A stretch of DNA of 64,000 nt from Dechloromonas sp. (lineage in GTDB: Bacteria > Pseudomonadota > Gammaproteobacteria > Burkholderiales > Rhodocyclaceae): the NCBI GenBank assembly GCA_028687035.1, contig JAQUAX010000009.1:93885-157884 (forward strand), in the 5' to 3' direction. Under the pieces are notes generated by a model. That model saw nothing but the letters and a program-made list of their open reading frames with translations. It made no database searches and was not told where the DNA came from. Every line of letters starts with the position of its first letter. Positions within the stretch are counted from its first letter, which is position 1. The translations under genes were made by a program, and so were the position numbers. Of this stretch, positions 40,239 through 49,366 are shown piece by piece.

Positions 40239-41450
40239 TCAGACCGGGCGCAGCCACTCGGCGGCCCCCTGCCCGGCCGCCCGGCCGCCGGCCAGGCAGG
40301 CCGTCAGCAGATAGCCCCCGGTCGGAGCTTCCCAGTCCAGCATTTCGCCCGCACAGAATACACCGGGAAGGCGCTCGATCATCATCCGGGCGTCGATCTC
40401 CTCGAAGCGGACGCCGCCGGCGCTGCTGATCGCCTCGTCGAGCGGGCGCGGCGCGACGACCGGCAGCGGCAGCGCCTTGATCGCCGCGGCCAGCCGCTGC
40501 GGCGCGGTCAACGTCTCCGGCGGGCACAATTCGCGCAGCAGCCCGGCCTTGACGCCTTCGATGCCGGCCCGCCGGCGCAGTTGGTTGGCCAGCGAATCGC
40601 GGCCACGCGGCCGGGCCAGGTCGGCCGCCAGGCGCTCGATGCTGCGCCCGGGCGCCAGGTCGAGGACCAGTTCGGCCCGGCCGTCGCGCGCCAGCGCGTC
40701 GCGCAGCGGCGCCGACAGCGCATAGATCAGCCCGCCCTCGATGCCGCCTTCCGTGACGTTGAATTCGCCCTGCTGGCGGCGTTCACCGCAGGCGGCGACG
40801 ACCGGCTTGACCGGCTGGCCGGCGTAGCGTTCGCGGAAATGCGCGGTCCACGCGACGTCGAAGCCGCAATTGGCCGGCCGCAGCGGCGCGACGGCGACGC
40901 CGCGGGCCGCGAGCAGCGGCACCCAGGCGCCGTCCGAACCGAGCTTCGCCCAGCTGCCGCCGCCCAGCGCCAGCACCGTGGCGTCGGCGGCGACGGCGAT
41001 CTCGCCGTCCGGCGTCGCGAAGCGCAGCGCGCCGTCGGCCGTCCAGCCCAGCCAGCGGTGGCGGACGCGGAACTGCACGCCCTGCCCGCGCAGCCGGTGC
41101 AGCCACGCGCGCAGCAGCGGCGCCGCCTTCATTTCGGTCGGAAAGACGCGGCCCGACGTGCCGATGAAGGTATCGACGCCGAGGCCGTGGATCCAGTCGC
41201 GCAGGTCCTGCGGGCCGAAGCGGTCGAGCAGCGCGGCGATCTCCGCCTGGCGCCCGCCGTAGCGCGCCTTGAAATCGGCCAGCGGCTCGGCGTGCGTGAT
41301 GTTCATGCCGCCCTTGCCGGCCATCAGGAACTTGCGTCCGGGCGACGGCATCGCGTCGAAAACCTCGACCACCAGGCCGTCGACCGCGGCCAGCTGCTCG
41401 GCCGCCATCAGGCCGGCCGGTCCGCCGCCGATCACCGCGACGCGCCGCAT
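40239..41450 (-). CDS. BaiN/HI0933-like FAD-dependent oxidoreductase
   Basis: This 403-aa flavoprotein has an N-terminal Rossmann FAD-binding motif (VAVIGGGPAGLMAAEQLA). The HI0933/YhiN-type signature FLMAGKGGMNITHAEP follows, then GRVFPTEMKAAPLLRAWLHR and a second nucleotide motif VLALGGGSWAKLGSDG. The C-terminal FAD contact is PGVFCAGEMLDWEAPTGGYL. This subfamily (TIGR03862-like) has no firmly known substrate. Its ATG overlaps the stop of the upstream transglutaminase-like gene by one base, so it is translationally coupled to the ATP-grasp/alpha-E/transglutaminase operon. It may therefore act in the same pathway (inference). Confidence 0.88.
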   Translation of the reverse strand: MRRVAVIGGGPAGLMAAEQLAAVDGLVVEVFDAMPSPGRKFLMAGKGGMNITHAEPLADFKARYGGRQAEIAALLDRFGPQDLRDWIHGLGVDTFIGTSGRVFPTEMKAAPLLRAWLHRLRGQGVQFRVRHRWLGWTADGALRFATPDGEIAVAADATVLALGGGSWAKLGSDGAWVPLLAARGVAVAPLRPANCGFDVAWTAHFRERYAGQPVKPVVAACGERRQQGEFNVTEGGIEGGLIYALSAPLRDALARDGRAELVLDLAPGRSIERLAADLARPRGRDSLANQLRRRAGIEGVKAGLLRELCPPETLTAPQRLAAAIKALPLPVVAPRPLDEAISSAGGVRFEEIDARMMIERLPGVFCAGEMLDWEAPTGGYLLTACLAGGRAAGQGAAEWLRPV

Positions 41451-42397
41451 CAGGCCTCTTCCAGCGGATCGGCGAGGAGGCCTTCGGGCAGTTCCTCCTC
41501 GTCGACCGGGACGACGGTCACCGCGACCTCCGGCTCGGCGCCGCCGCCGCCGAGGATGGTGCCGCGCAGCGGCGAGATGTCCGAGAAATCGCGGCCGATC
41601 GCGACCGTGATGTGCTCGGTATCCGGCAGCAGGTTGTTGGTCGGGTCGAAATCGACCCAGCCGTCCGCGGTGCCCGGCGCATAGACGGCGACCCAGGCGT
41701 GCGACGCGTCGGCACCGATCAGCCGCGGCTTGCCCGGCGGCGGCCGGGTCAGCAGGTAGCCGCTGACGTAGCGCGCAGCCAGCCCGAGCGAGCGCAGGCA
41801 GGCGATCATCAGGTGGGCGAAATCCTGGCAGACGCCGCGCTTCTTCTCCAGCACCTCGAGCACCGGCGTCGACACCGTGGTCGCCTCGGGATCGAATTTG
41901 AACTCGCGGAAAATCCTGGCCATCAGCGCCTGCGCACCGAGCAGCACCGGCCGGCCCGGCGGGAAGCAGTCGGCCGCGTAGTCGGCCAGCTCGTGCTTGA
42001 TCCGCACGTGCGGGCTCTCGAACAGGAAACGGGTCGCGTCGAGGTCGTCGGCATCGGGCGCCGAGGCGTCGTAGGCCAGCCGCTCGCGGACCGCTTCCCA
42101 GGCCGGCGACGCCGCCAGGTCGGCCGGCCGGTGCGGCAGCACGGCGACGTTCATCAGCGAACGGATGCGCAGCGTCTCGTGCGGCGCGTGGAAGGCGATC
42201 CAGCTGACCGGGTTGCCGAAGGCGTCGGCGCCGTCGCGCCGCCAGGTCGGCGCCGGCGCGATGTCGATGCGCTGCTCCTCGACCAGCTGCCAGGGCAGCA
42301 CGCGCGGCGACAGGTGCAGTTGCTGCTGCGACAGCGAGACCGGGCTGCCGTAGTCGTAGCGGGTCTCGTGCAGCACGTGGTAGCGGACGGGTTGCAT
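41450..42397 (-). CDS. Transglutaminase-like cysteine protease/amidase-fold protein
   Basis: The 315-aa protein has an N-terminal bacterial transglutaminase-like beta domain (YHVLHETRYDYGSPVSLSQ) and a transglutaminase core. The catalytic triad is visible: Cys190 in EKKRGVCQDFAHLMIACL, His233 in GADASHAWVAVYAPG, and Asp251 in GWVDFDPTNNLLPDT. It has no signal peptide, so it acts in the cytosol. In this gene neighbourhood such proteins are predicted to hydrolyse or transfer peptide/amide bonds made by ATP-grasp ligases. The ATG at 42395-42397 is used; GTG at 42401-42403, overlapping the upstream stop, would add two residues. The long frame to 44701 is a shadow. Confidence 0.85.
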   Translation of the reverse strand: MQPVRYHVLHETRYDYGSPVSLSQQQLHLSPRVLPWQLVEEQRIDIAPAPTWRRDGADAFGNPVSWIAFHAPHETLRIRSLMNVAVLPHRPADLAASPAWEAVRERLAYDASAPDADDLDATRFLFESPHVRIKHELADYAADCFPPGRPVLLGAQALMARIFREFKFDPEATTVSTPVLEVLEKKRGVCQDFAHLMIACLRSLGLAARYVSGYLLTRPPPGKPRLIGADASHAWVAVYAPGTADGWVDFDPTNNLLPDTEHITVAIGRDFSDISPLRGTILGGGGAEPEVAVTVVPVDEEELPEGLLADPLEEA

Positions 42398-42399
42398 CT

Positions 42400-44925
42400 T
42401 CACAGGGCCATCGTTTGCCGGCTGATGTCGCCGACGTGCGTGAAATAGCGCATGCCGAGCCAGTCGGACAGTTCGCCGGCCGCGGCGACGAGGTCGTCGA
42501 GCCGGGAAGCCAGGTCGTCGCAGGCGCTGCCCCGGCGGCACTCGACGAAGGGCAGGTTCTCGAAGCGTTCGAGCGGGAAGGCGCGCAGCGCGGCGGTCGC
42601 CGCCTGCAGGTGCTCGCCGCGCTCGGCGCCGAGATCGCGCGCCATGCGTTCCAGGTAATTGCCGAGCACGCCGGCCTGGAACATCACGCCGTGCGGATTG
42701 CTGTCGTCGAAGACCAGCAGGTCGACGACCGGCAGCAGCTCGGGCAGGCGCGAATAGCGCGAGCGGTAAGTGATGATCGAGTCGGCCAGTTCGAGCAGCC
42801 ATTCGAGGCAACCCGGACCGCGCGCCGAGTCCATGCGCAGGAAATGGGAAATCGCCCGGGCCAGGAAGGCCAGGCGTTCGAGCCGGCGGCCGACGATCAG
42901 GAAGCGCCAGCCGTCGTCGCGCGTCATGTTGTCCATCGCGAAGCCGTTCAGCGACGACGCGATGCCGAGCACGCGGTCGAGGAAGGCGATCGCCTCGGTC
43001 ATCGACGGATGCTTCTTCTGCGCCGCCGCCTGCTCGCGCTGCAGGCGGTTCAGCGAATGCCAGTGGTCGAGCGACAGCCGCTCGCGGACGTGGGTCGCCG
43101 ACCACATCAGGCTGCGGATGCTGCCGGCCAGGCTGCCCGGCTGGGCCGGGTCGTAAATCGCCTCGAGCAGCGCATGCTCGCCGTCGCCCTTCAGGTCGAG
43201 CTCGTCCTCCTCGGGTACCGGCACGATGTCCAGGCGCTCGGCCAGTTCGATCGCCGACGCAACGGCCGGCGTTTTCTGGCCGCCGGCTTCGACCAGCCGG
43301 GACAGCGCGACGCGCAGCATGCGCGCGCTGTCGTCGAAACGCTCCGCGTAACGGCCGAGCCAGAACAGGTTCTCGACGACGCGCGAGGTCAGGTTGGCGC
43401 CGCCGCGCACCAGGTCGCGAACGCCGATCGACGGCTTGAGCAGCGTGAATTCGCTGACCGGGCCGTCGGTCAGCACCCAGGTATCCTTCGACGCGCCGCC
43501 GCGCTGCATCGAGATGATGCGGGTGCTGGCGCCGGTCGCGACGCGGGCCAGGCCGCCGGGCATCACCGAATAGCCGCCGTCGGCATTGACCACCGCGTAG
43601 GCGCGCAGGCCGACCGGACGGGCGATCAGCCGGCGCTCGTGGGCGCGGCTCCAGGTCGGCGCCTGGGCCAGGTTGATCATCTCCTGCGCGACGTAGGCGT
43701 GCGGCCGGGCCGCGATGCGGGCGAGCAGTTCCTCGCGCTCGGCGCCCTCGAGTTCGGCGCCGAACACCGGGTCCAGGCGCTGCGTCGGGTAAGCCGGCTT
43801 GATCACCAGGTCGTCGAAATGCTCGCGCACATAGTCGAGCGCCGGCTTCTCGCCGCACCACCAAGTCGCCACCGACGGCATCGCCAGCGGCTCGCCGAGC
43901 AGGCGTTCGCAGATCGCCGGCAGGAAGCCCATGATCGCCCCCGAGCCGAGCAGGCCGCTGCCCAGCGCATTGGCGATGACGACGCGGCCGGCGCGGGCGA
44001 CGTTGAGCAGCCCGGGAATGCCGAGCGCCGAATCGCCGCGCAGTTCGAGCGGGTCGCAGTAGTCGTCGTCCTGGCGGCGCAGGATCACATGCACGCGCTT
44101 CAGGCCGCGCAGGGTCTTCAGGTAGACGGTGTCGCCGCGCACCGTCAGGTCCTGCCCCTCGACCAGCGGGAAGCCGAGGTAGCGCGCCAGGTAGGCGTGC
44201 TCGAAGTAGGTTTCGTTGTACGGCCCCGGCGTCAGCAGCACGATGTGCGGCGCCTCGTCGCCCTCGACCGGCGCCAGCGCGGCCAGGCCGTCGAGCTGGT
44301 CGCGGAAGAAGTCGGCCAGGTGCTGCACGTGCAGGTCGCGGAACATTTCCGGGAACACGCGCGAGATCACCAGCCGGTTCTCCAGCGCGTAGCCGGCGCC
44401 CGACGGCGCCTGCGTGCGGTCGGCGATGACCCACCAGCGGCCATCCGGCGAGCGCGCCAGGTCGACTGCGAAATGATGCAGCCAGACGCCACCCGGCGGC
44501 TTGACGCCGCGGCACGGCCACAGGTAGCCGTGCTGGCCGTAGATCAGCGCCGGCGGCAGCAGCCCCTCGGCGAGCAGCCTCTGCTCGCCGTAGAGATCGG
44601 CCAGCATCGCGTCGAACAGCCGGGCGCGCTGGGCGACCGCCGCCGACACCGCGGCCCATTCGTCCGGCGGGATGATCAGCGGCAGCGGGTCGAGCGCCCA
44701 CGGCCGGTCGGCCCCGTTCGGATCGGCATAGACGTTGTAGGTGACGCCGTTTTCCTGGATACGCCGGTCGACGAACTCGATGCGCTCGCGCATTTCCTCC
44801 GGCGAAGCGGCGTCCAGGTGGTCGAAGAACTGCTGCCAGTGCGGGCGGACCTCGCCTCCCGCCTTCAACATTTCGTCGTAACGGCGGGTACTCTGGGGAT
44901 AAATTGCGAGTAGGGTACGGGCCAT
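42400..44925 (-). CDS. Fused circularly permuted ATP-grasp + alpha-E protein
   Basis: The 841-aa protein joins two modules that are separate genes elsewhere in this operon. Residues 1 to about 480 form a circularly permuted ATP-grasp domain, with VTYNVYADPNGADRPWALDP, LVISRVFPEMFRDLHVQHL, LTPGPYNETYFEHAYLARYL, VIANALGSGLLGSGAIMGFL and IRPxGL-like LIARPVGLRAYAVVNADGGY. Residues about 520-841 form an alpha-E domain (SRVVENLFWLGRYAERFDDS, FLIVGRRLERLAFLARAISH). ATP-grasp implies carboxylate-amine ligation; alpha-E is an all-helical domain of unknown activity predicted to act with it. The start chosen is MARTLLAIYPQ at 44923-44925. Confidence 0.88.
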   Translation of the reverse strand: MARTLLAIYPQSTRRYDEMLKAGGEVRPHWQQFFDHLDAASPEEMRERIEFVDRRIQENGVTYNVYADPNGADRPWALDPLPLIIPPDEWAAVSAAVAQRARLFDAMLADLYGEQRLLAEGLLPPALIYGQHGYLWPCRGVKPPGGVWLHHFAVDLARSPDGRWWVIADRTQAPSGAGYALENRLVISRVFPEMFRDLHVQHLADFFRDQLDGLAALAPVEGDEAPHIVLLTPGPYNETYFEHAYLARYLGFPLVEGQDLTVRGDTVYLKTLRGLKRVHVILRRQDDDYCDPLELRGDSALGIPGLLNVARAGRVVIANALGSGLLGSGAIMGFLPAICERLLGEPLAMPSVATWWCGEKPALDYVREHFDDLVIKPAYPTQRLDPVFGAELEGAEREELLARIAARPHAYVAQEMINLAQAPTWSRAHERRLIARPVGLRAYAVVNADGGYSVMPGGLARVATGASTRIISMQRGGASKDTWVLTDGPVSEFTLLKPSIGVRDLVRGGANLTSRVVENLFWLGRYAERFDDSARMLRVALSRLVEAGGQKTPAVASAIELAERLDIVPVPEEDELDLKGDGEHALLEAIYDPAQPGSLAGSIRSLMWSATHVRERLSLDHWHSLNRLQREQAAAQKKHPSMTEAIAFLDRVLGIASSLNGFAMDNMTRDDGWRFLIVGRRLERLAFLARAISHFLRMDSARGPGCLEWLLELADSIITYRSRYSRLPELLPVVDLLVFDDSNPHGVMFQAGVLGNYLERMARDLGAERGEHLQAATAALRAFPLERFENLPFVECRRGSACDDLASRLDDLVAAAGELSDWLGMRYFTHVGDISRQTMAL

Positions 44926-44945
44926 CTCGGCGTCACCAATACGCG

Positions 44946-44967
44946 AACAGGCCGTTTCCGGCCTGTT
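44946..44967 (-). other. Stem-loop ahead of the ATP-grasp/alpha-E fusion gene
   Basis: AACAGGCCG and CGGCCTGTT form a perfect 9-bp stem around 4 nt in the 78-nt gap between the DUF2126 gene and the fusion gene. No T tract follows on the coding strand. A short inverted repeat GGTCA/TGACC lies beside it at 44973-44984. It could tune expression within the operon; nothing more can be said. Confidence 0.4.
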
Positions 44968-45003
44968 GATGCGGTCAACTGACCACATTTCGCGTTTTTC
45001 GAA

Positions 45004-48000
45004 TTAAAAACGGCGCAAGTCTAGCGTAAACGGGTGCTCGGCGCTGCGCTCCGGCGATTTCGCGGCGACTTCCCCCGGCGTGTGGCCGAAGCGGAAGAAG
45101 CGCGCCAGGCGCCGGCTCTCGGCCTCGAAGGCATTGACCGGCAGGACGTCGAAATTGCGCCCGCCCGGATGCGCGACGTGGTACTGGCAGCCGCCCAGCG
45201 AACGATGCATCCAGGTATCGACCAGGTCGAAGACCAGCGGCGCATGCACGCCTATCGTCGGATGCAGGCAGGACGCCGGCTGCCACGCGCGGTAGCGGAC
45301 GCCGGCGACGAATTCGCCGTTCTTCCCGGTGTTGGTCAGCGGCACCGCCTCGCCGTTGCAGGTCAGCACGTAGCGGTCGGGTGCCAGGCCGGACACCTTG
45401 ACCTGGACGCGTTCGACCGAGGAATCGACGTAGCGCACCGTGCCGCCGACCGCGCCCTCCTCGCCCATCACGTGCCAGGGTTCGAGCGCGTGGCGCAGTT
45501 CGAACTCGATGCCCTTGACGGCGAAATCGCCGTATTTCGGGAAGCGGAATTCGAAATGCGGCGCAAACCATTCCTTCTTGAAGGCGAAGCCGGCCTGCTG
45601 CATTTCTTCCATGACGTCGGCGAAATCCTGCTCGACGAAATGCGGCAGCATGAAGCGGTCGTGCAGCTCGGTGCCCCAGCGGGCAAGCCGCTGCGGACGG
45701 TAGGGCTGCTGCCAGAAGCGCGCGATCAGGCCGCGCAGCAGCAGTTGCTGGGCGAGCGACATGCGCGCGTGCGGCGGCATCTCGAAGGCGCGCAGTTCGA
45801 GCAGGCCGAGCCGGCCGGTCGGGCCGTCCGGCGAATACAGCTTGTCGATGCAGAACTCCGAACGGTGCGTGTTGCCGGTGACGTCGGTCAGCAGGTTGCG
45901 CAGGATGCGGTCGACCAGCCACGGCGGCACGAAACCGGCACCGGGCTGCGGAATCTGCCTGAAGGCGATTTCCAGTTCGTAGAGGCTGTCGTTCCTCGCC
46001 TCGTCGACGCGCGGCGCCTGGCTGGTCGGACCGATGAACAGCCCGGAGAACAGGTAGGACAGGCTCGGGTGGTTGTGCCAGTAGGCGATCAGGCTCTGCA
46101 GCAGGTCCGGCCGGCGCAGGAAGGGCGAATCGTTCGGCGTCGCGCCCCCCAGCACGAAGTGGTTGCCGCCACCGGTGCCGGTGTGGCGGCCGTCGAGCAT
46201 GAACTTCTCGGTGGTCAGCCGCGAGTAATGCGCCGCCTCGTAGAGGTGCGTGGTCTGCTCGACCAGCTGCTCCCAGGACTTCGCCGGGTGGATGTTGACC
46301 TCGATGACGCCGGGGTCGGGCGTCACGCGGAAATGCGTCAGCCGCGGGTCGGACGGCGGCTCGTAGCCTTCGAGGATGACCGGCAGCTGCATTTCCTCGG
46401 CGGTCGCCTCGACGGCGGCGACGACTTCCAGATAGTCGTCGAGCGTCTGGGTCGGCGGCATGAACACGTACAGCCGGCCGTCGCGCGGCTCGGCGCACAT
46501 CGCCAGCCGGGTGATCCAGGCGGCCGATTCCTTGAAGCCGGGCGGCGTGTCGCTCGGCTTGTCCCACGGATGCCGGCGGCCCTCGCCGCCGCTGCTGGCC
46601 GCAAGCCCCGCCGTCGCTGCGGCGGAACGGCGCTGCATCTGCGGATCGCGGGTGCCGGTTTCGCCGCCGACGCGGGCGCGCAGCGCAGCGTAGCGGGCCA
46701 GCGGGTCGGTCGCCGTCTCGGCATCGGGCGGATTGACGTAGGGATAGTCGCTCTGCGCCGTCCACGGCTGCGAATCGAGCGGCAGCCGGTAGCCGAGCGG
46801 CGAATCGCCGGGCACCAGGTAGCAGCGCTCGCTGCGCAGGAACCACGGCCCGGTCTGCCACTGGCCGGCGGCGCTCTTCATGATCGGCAGCACGTGGCCG
46901 ACGGTGTGCGACAGCCCCTGCGTGAACACCTTCATCAGGCGCTCGCGTTCGAGCGGGTCGTCGACGCGCGAGTCGAAGGGATCGACGTTGCCGGGCAGCC
47001 GGCGCTCGCGCCACAGGTAGTAATAGACGTCCTCGAAGGCCGGGAAGACGTGCTCGCCGGTGACGCCCAAACGCTCGGCGACGCGTTTCAGGAAGCGCCC
47101 GGCGTGCCCGGCGGTCGCGCCGTAGTCCTTGCGCTCGTCGGCGTACAGCGCCGGCGAATTCCAGATCGGCTCGCCGTCCTTGCGCCAGAAGCAGTTCAGC
47201 GACCAGCGCGGCAATTGCTCGCCGGGGTACCACTTGCCCTGGCCGAAGTGCATCAGGCCGGCCGGCGCGTACTTGTCGCGCAGCCGGTGGAACAGGTCGG
47301 CCGCGAGCAGGCGCTTGGTGGGCCCCAGCGCCGCGGTGTTCCATTCGGCGCCGTCCGGATCGTCGAGCGCGACGAAAGTCGGCTCGCCGCCCTGGGTCAG
47401 GCGGACGTCCATGCGCCGCAGCTCGTCGTCGATCTGGTGGCCGAGGCCCTCGATCTCGACCCATTGCTCATCGCTATAGGGCCTGGTGACGCGCGGCGCT
47501 TCCCAGATGCGGTCGACCTGCATGTGGTGGCCGAATTCGGTCTCGCATTCGTCGAGCGCACCGCTCACCGGCGCCGCCGACGACGGTTCCGGCGTGCAGG
47601 CGAGCGGGATGTGGCCTTCGCCGGCGAACAGGCCGGAGGTCGGGTCCAGCCCGATCCAGCCGGCGCCCGGCAGATAGACTTCGGCCCAGGCGTGCAGGTC
47701 GGTGAAGTCGGCCTCGGGACCGGACGGGCCGTCGAGCGACTTGACGTCCGCGGTCAACTGGATCAGGTAGCCGGAAACGAAGCGCGCCGCCAGGCCGAGG
47801 TGGCGCAGCACCTGGACCAGCAGCCAGGCCGAGTCGCGGCACGAGCCGGTCTTCTTGCTCAGCGTCTCTTCCGGCGTCTGGACGCCGGGTTCCATCCGGA
47901 TCGTGTAGCCGATGTCGCGCTGCACCTGCGCGTTCAGCGCGACCAGGAAATCGACGCTGCGCGTCTTCTCGCGCGAAATCGCCGCGACGTACTTGTCGAA

Positions 48001-48378
48001 CAGCTCGCCGCCCGCGACCTTGTACAGGTAGGGCGTCAGTTCGTGGCGCTGCCAGGCCTCGTACTGGAAGGGAATGTGCTCGGCGTATTCCTCGAGGAAG
48101 AAGTCGAAGGGATTGATCACCGACATCTCGGCGACCAGGTCGACCTCGATCGAGAATTCCCGCGTCTTCTCCGGGAAGACCAGGCGGGCCAGGTAATTGC
48201 CCTGCGGATCCTGCTGCCAGTTGATGAAATGCTTTTCCGGCCCGATCTTCAGCGAATAGGACAGGATGCGCGTCCGCGAATGCGGGCAGGGACGCAGGCG
48301 GATGACCTGCGGGCCGAGGTTGATCAGGCGGTCGTAGCTGTAGGTGGTGACGTGGTTCAGTGCGACGTGGATGGACAC
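45004..48378 (-). CDS. Transglutaminase-like protein with C-terminal DUF2126
   Basis: The 1124-aa cytosolic protein starts MSIHVALNHVTTYSYDRLIN. Residues 1-290 are a transglutaminase-like module with Cys180 (SKKTGSCRDSAWLLVQVLR), His229 (FTDLHAWAEVYLPG) and Asp245 (GWIGLDPTSGLFAGE), so the triad is intact. The rest, about residues 300-1120, is the DUF2126 region (MDVRLTQGGEPTFVALDDPD, PSTD-like WYPGEQLPRWSLNCFW, TGGGNHFVLGGATPNDSPFL, RGLIARFWQQPYRPQRLARW). Part of this resembles glutamate-cysteine-ligase/glutamine-synthetase-like folds discussed for the family. This architecture is a hallmark of the predicted peptide-synthesis/modification cluster. It lies 19 nt after the alpha-E gene. Confidence 0.9.
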   Translation of the reverse strand: MSIHVALNHVTTYSYDRLINLGPQVIRLRPCPHSRTRILSYSLKIGPEKHFINWQQDPQGNYLARLVFPEKTREFSIEVDLVAEMSVINPFDFFLEEYAEHIPFQYEAWQRHELTPYLYKVAGGELFDKYVAAISREKTRSVDFLVALNAQVQRDIGYTIRMEPGVQTPEETLSKKTGSCRDSAWLLVQVLRHLGLAARFVSGYLIQLTADVKSLDGPSGPEADFTDLHAWAEVYLPGAGWIGLDPTSGLFAGEGHIPLACTPEPSSAAPVSGALDECETEFGHHMQVDRIWEAPRVTRPYSDEQWVEIEGLGHQIDDELRRMDVRLTQGGEPTFVALDDPDGAEWNTAALGPTKRLLAADLFHRLRDKYAPAGLMHFGQGKWYPGEQLPRWSLNCFWRKDGEPIWNSPALYADERKDYGATAGHAGRFLKRVAERLGVTGEHVFPAFEDVYYYLWRERRLPGNVDPFDSRVDDPLERERLMKVFTQGLSHTVGHVLPIMKSAAGQWQTGPWFLRSERCYLVPGDSPLGYRLPLDSQPWTAQSDYPYVNPPDAETATDPLARYAALRARVGGETGTRDPQMQRRSAAATAGLAASSGGEGRRHPWDKPSDTPPGFKESAAWITRLAMCAEPRDGRLYVFMPPTQTLDDYLEVVAAVEATAEEMQLPVILEGYEPPSDPRLTHFRVTPDPGVIEVNIHPAKSWEQLVEQTTHLYEAAHYSRLTTEKFMLDGRHTGTGGGNHFVLGGATPNDSPFLRRPDLLQSLIAYWHNHPSLSYLFSGLFIGPTSQAPRVDEARNDSLYELEIAFRQIPQPGAGFVPPWLVDRILRNLLTDVTGNTHRSEFCIDKLYSPDGPTGRLGLLELRAFEMPPHARMSLAQQLLLRGLIARFWQQPYRPQRLARWGTELHDRFMLPHFVEQDFADVMEEMQQAGFAFKKEWFAPHFEFRFPKYGDFAVKGIEFELRHALEPWHVMGEEGAVGGTVRYVDSSVERVQVKVSGLAPDRYVLTCNGEAVPLTNTGKNGEFVAGVRYRAWQPASCLHPTIGVHAPLVFDLVDTWMHRSLGGCQYHVAHPGGRNFDVLPVNAFEAESRRLARFFRFGHTPGEVAAKSPERSAEHPFTLDLRRF

Positions 48379-48397
48379 GAATGATTCTCCGGAAGGG

Positions 48398-49351
48398 TCA
48401 GGCGGCTTCGCTCATCGGCACCAGGAAATCCTTGCTGATGCCGTTCCCGAGCAGGTAGATGCGATCCATGAAGTCGGTCAGCCACTCGTGCAGCCCTTGG
48501 GCCAGGATGTCCTCGATCCGTCCGTAATGCAGCTGGGCGTGCAGCAGGCCGGCCTGGCGCTGCGTTTCGCCGGAATGGCTGTTGGCGATCAGGTCGAGGT
48601 TCTTGATCACGCCGTTCAGGCAGAAGTGCAGCGAGCGCGGCATGTCGCTGCGCAGGATCAGCAGCTCGGCGACGCGCTCCGGCGTGATCACGTCGCGGTA
48701 AACCTTGCGGTAGACCTCGAAAGCCGACACCGAACGGAGCAGCGCGCCCCACTGGTAGAAATCGGTCGCGACCTCCTCCTCCTCGCCGTGCGGACGCAGC
48801 ACGTGGTACTTCACGTCGAGGATGCGCGCCGTGTTGTCGGCGCGCTCGAGCAGCGTGCCGAGCCGGATGAACTGGTAGGCCTCGTCCTGCAGCAGCGTGC
48901 CCAGCGTCGTGCCGCGGGTCAGCGACGAACGCATCTTGACCCATTCGAAATAGTCGCCGATGCCGGCATTGAACAGCGCCTCGAAGGGCTTGCTGCGCGC
49001 CTCCAGCCAGGTCGAGTTCAGCGTCTCCCACATCTCGGTGGTCAGCGTGCCGCGCACCGCGTGCGCGTTCTCGCGCGCCATGCGCAGGCAGCTGTGGATG
49101 GACGAAAAGTTGTCCGGGTCGCTGACCATGAAACGCAGCACGTTTTCGCCGTTGACCGCGGAATACTTGGCGGCATAGGCGTCTTCGAGGCTGTTCAGCG
49201 CGATGATCGCGTTCCAGCTCTGGTTGGCGGCTTCCTCGGATTGCGGGACCAGCGACATCTGCCAGGTGACGTCGAGCAGGCGGGCGAGATTCTCGGCCCG
49301 CTCCATGTAGCGGGCCATCCAGAAAAGGTGATCGGCAGTACGCGATAGCAT
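48398..49351 (-). CDS. Alpha-E domain protein (DUF403)
   Basis: The 317-aa all-helical protein begins MLSRTADHLFWMARYMERAE, the family hallmark, and continues FSSIHSCLRMARENAHAVRG, SLTRGTTLGTLLQDEAYQFI and RLGTLLERADNTARILDVKY. The conserved R-x-x-E and E-R-A-D-N-x-A-R motifs are present. The biochemical role is unknown; it is always encoded near circularly permuted ATP-grasp proteins and is predicted to act with them. It lies 15 nt after the ATP-grasp gene and 19 nt before the DUF2126 gene. The C-terminal half of the fusion protein at 42400-44925 is a second, divergent copy. Confidence 0.9.
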   Translation of the reverse strand: MLSRTADHLFWMARYMERAENLARLLDVTWQMSLVPQSEEAANQSWNAIIALNSLEDAYAAKYSAVNGENVLRFMVSDPDNFSSIHSCLRMARENAHAVRGTLTTEMWETLNSTWLEARSKPFEALFNAGIGDYFEWVKMRSSLTRGTTLGTLLQDEAYQFIRLGTLLERADNTARILDVKYHVLRPHGEEEEVATDFYQWGALLRSVSAFEVYRKVYRDVITPERVAELLILRSDMPRSLHFCLNGVIKNLDLIANSHSGETQRQAGLLHAQLHYGRIEDILAQGLHEWLTDFMDRIYLLGNGISKDFLVPMSEAA

Positions 49352-49366
49352 GTTCTTTCTCCCTTG

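Noticed and set aside
45034..48384. 1116-codon plus-strand open frame opposite the DUF2126 gene
   Set aside because: No domain, and composition typical of an antisense frame; the minus strand holds the transglutaminase triad.
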